DNA of 24,180 nucleotides from contig JAITSW010000199.1 of NCBI GenBank assembly GCA_031287505.1, positions 1 through 24,180 on the forward strand. The letters run 5' to 3'. This DNA comes from Propionibacteriaceae bacterium (GTDB lineage: Bacteria > Actinomycetota > Actinomycetes > Propionibacteriales > Propionibacteriaceae). The translations under genes and the position numbers were made by a program. Each line of letters starts with the position of its first letter. The first letter of the stretch is position 1. This document shows positions 23,885 through 24,180 of this stretch, one piece after another. Below the pieces are notes generated by a model. It had not been told where the DNA came from. It searched no databases and worked only from the letters and a program-made list of their open reading frames with translations.

Positions 23885-24180
23885 GTGACCCAATCTCCTT
23901 ACAGCGGGACGCAGTTGCACTGCTACCGGCACAAAGACAGAGCGACTTACGTTCGCTGCCAGCGCTGTGGCCGCCCAATTTGCCCAGAGTGCATGATCTC
24001 GGCAGCGGTGGGCTTTCAGTGCCCGCATTGTGTGAAGCAGGGGGCAAAAGCCTCCCGGCAAAACCGGGCGCCTTTTGGGGGACGGATCTCGGCGAGCGCG
24101 CCTGCCACCACCGTCGTGCTGATTAGCGTCAACGTGGCCGTGTGGCTGGCGATTATGATCACCGGCGGGTACAGCAGCTG
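23885..24180 (+). CDS. Rhomboid-family intramembrane serine protease with N-terminal zinc finger (3' end outside window)
   Basis: The first 98 residues are present. The N-terminus has a B-box-like zinc-binding pattern (Cys13, His16, Cys25, Cys28, Cys33, Cys36, Cys46, Cys49) with CQRCGRPICPECM in the middle. A short basic linker follows, then the start of a membrane helix (TTVVLISVNVAVWLAIMI, about 76-93). This arrangement is characteristic of actinobacterial rhomboid-like proteases, which cut membrane proteins within the bilayer. The catalytic Ser and His lie beyond the window edge, so the protease assignment rests on the N-terminal architecture only. The GTG start is supported by the TAGAGT-N6 spacing and by the zinc finger beginning directly after it. 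Confidence 0.82.
   Translation, partial: MTQSPYSGTQLHCYRHKDRATYVRCQRCGRPICPECMISAAVGFQCPHCVKQGAKASRQNRAPFGGRISASAPATTVVLISVNVAVWLAIMITGGYSS

Overview
The window looks like chromosome of a high-to-moderate GC Gram-positive actinobacterium (Actinomycetota). The evidence is a fused CydD-CydC exporter, a rhomboid protein with an N-terminal zinc finger, frequent GTG starts, and several genes whose start codon sits exactly 6 nt after a TANNNT box, as in leaderless actinobacterial transcripts. A single-chain pyruvate:ferredoxin oxidoreductase next to a cytochrome bd-type exporter (CydDC) suggests a facultative or microaerophilic fermentative lifestyle. I cannot name the species. No rRNA, tRNA, CRISPR array, insertion sequence or prophage was recognised.

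Left part (1-9006): the 3' part of cydDC; then a two-gene redox operon on the + strand made of a GltD/NfnL-like flavoprotein with an extra C-terminal ferredoxin domain, overlapping by 4 nt the pyruvate:ferredoxin (flavodoxin) oxidoreductase nifJ. This pair could pass electrons between pyruvate, ferredoxin and NADP(H). A strong hairpin separates nifJ from the convergent ribokinase gene.

Middle part (9007-14109): ribokinase and an RbsD/FucU-type sugar mutarotase are divergent. The mutarotase gene overlaps tail-to-tail with a family 4 glycosyltransferase gene, which is translationally coupled (ATGA) to a small CopZ-like copper chaperone. Divergent from copZ is a beta-class DNA methyltransferase without a visible restriction partner, followed by a hairpin and a CPA1-type Na+/H+ antiporter carrying a long charged cytoplasmic insertion.

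Right part (14126-23489, all on the - strand) is one compact seven-gene cluster. In transcription order it holds an S12/class C beta-lactamase-like hydrolase, a lipoprotein peptide-binding protein, permease B, a fused permease C-ATPase D, a short ATPase F, a second hydrolase paralogue, and a dipeptide epimerase of the L-Ala-D/L-Glu epimerase type. Five of its six junctions are overlaps or gaps under 35 nt. The set resembles in logic the Bacillus dpp-ykf murein-peptide cluster, but with two cytosolic-looking serine hydrolases. My inference is a system that imports D-amino-acid-containing (probably cell-wall) peptides, hydrolyses them and epimerises the products. It is the best candidate here for an incompletely described system.

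The non-coding DNA is also structured. REP-like palindromic elements of the same family lie inside the transporter operon (20401-20457) and upstream of it (23555-23671). The latter runs into a tract of degenerate tandem repeats of about 60 bp (23641-23830), just before a divergent, edge-truncated rhomboid protease gene.
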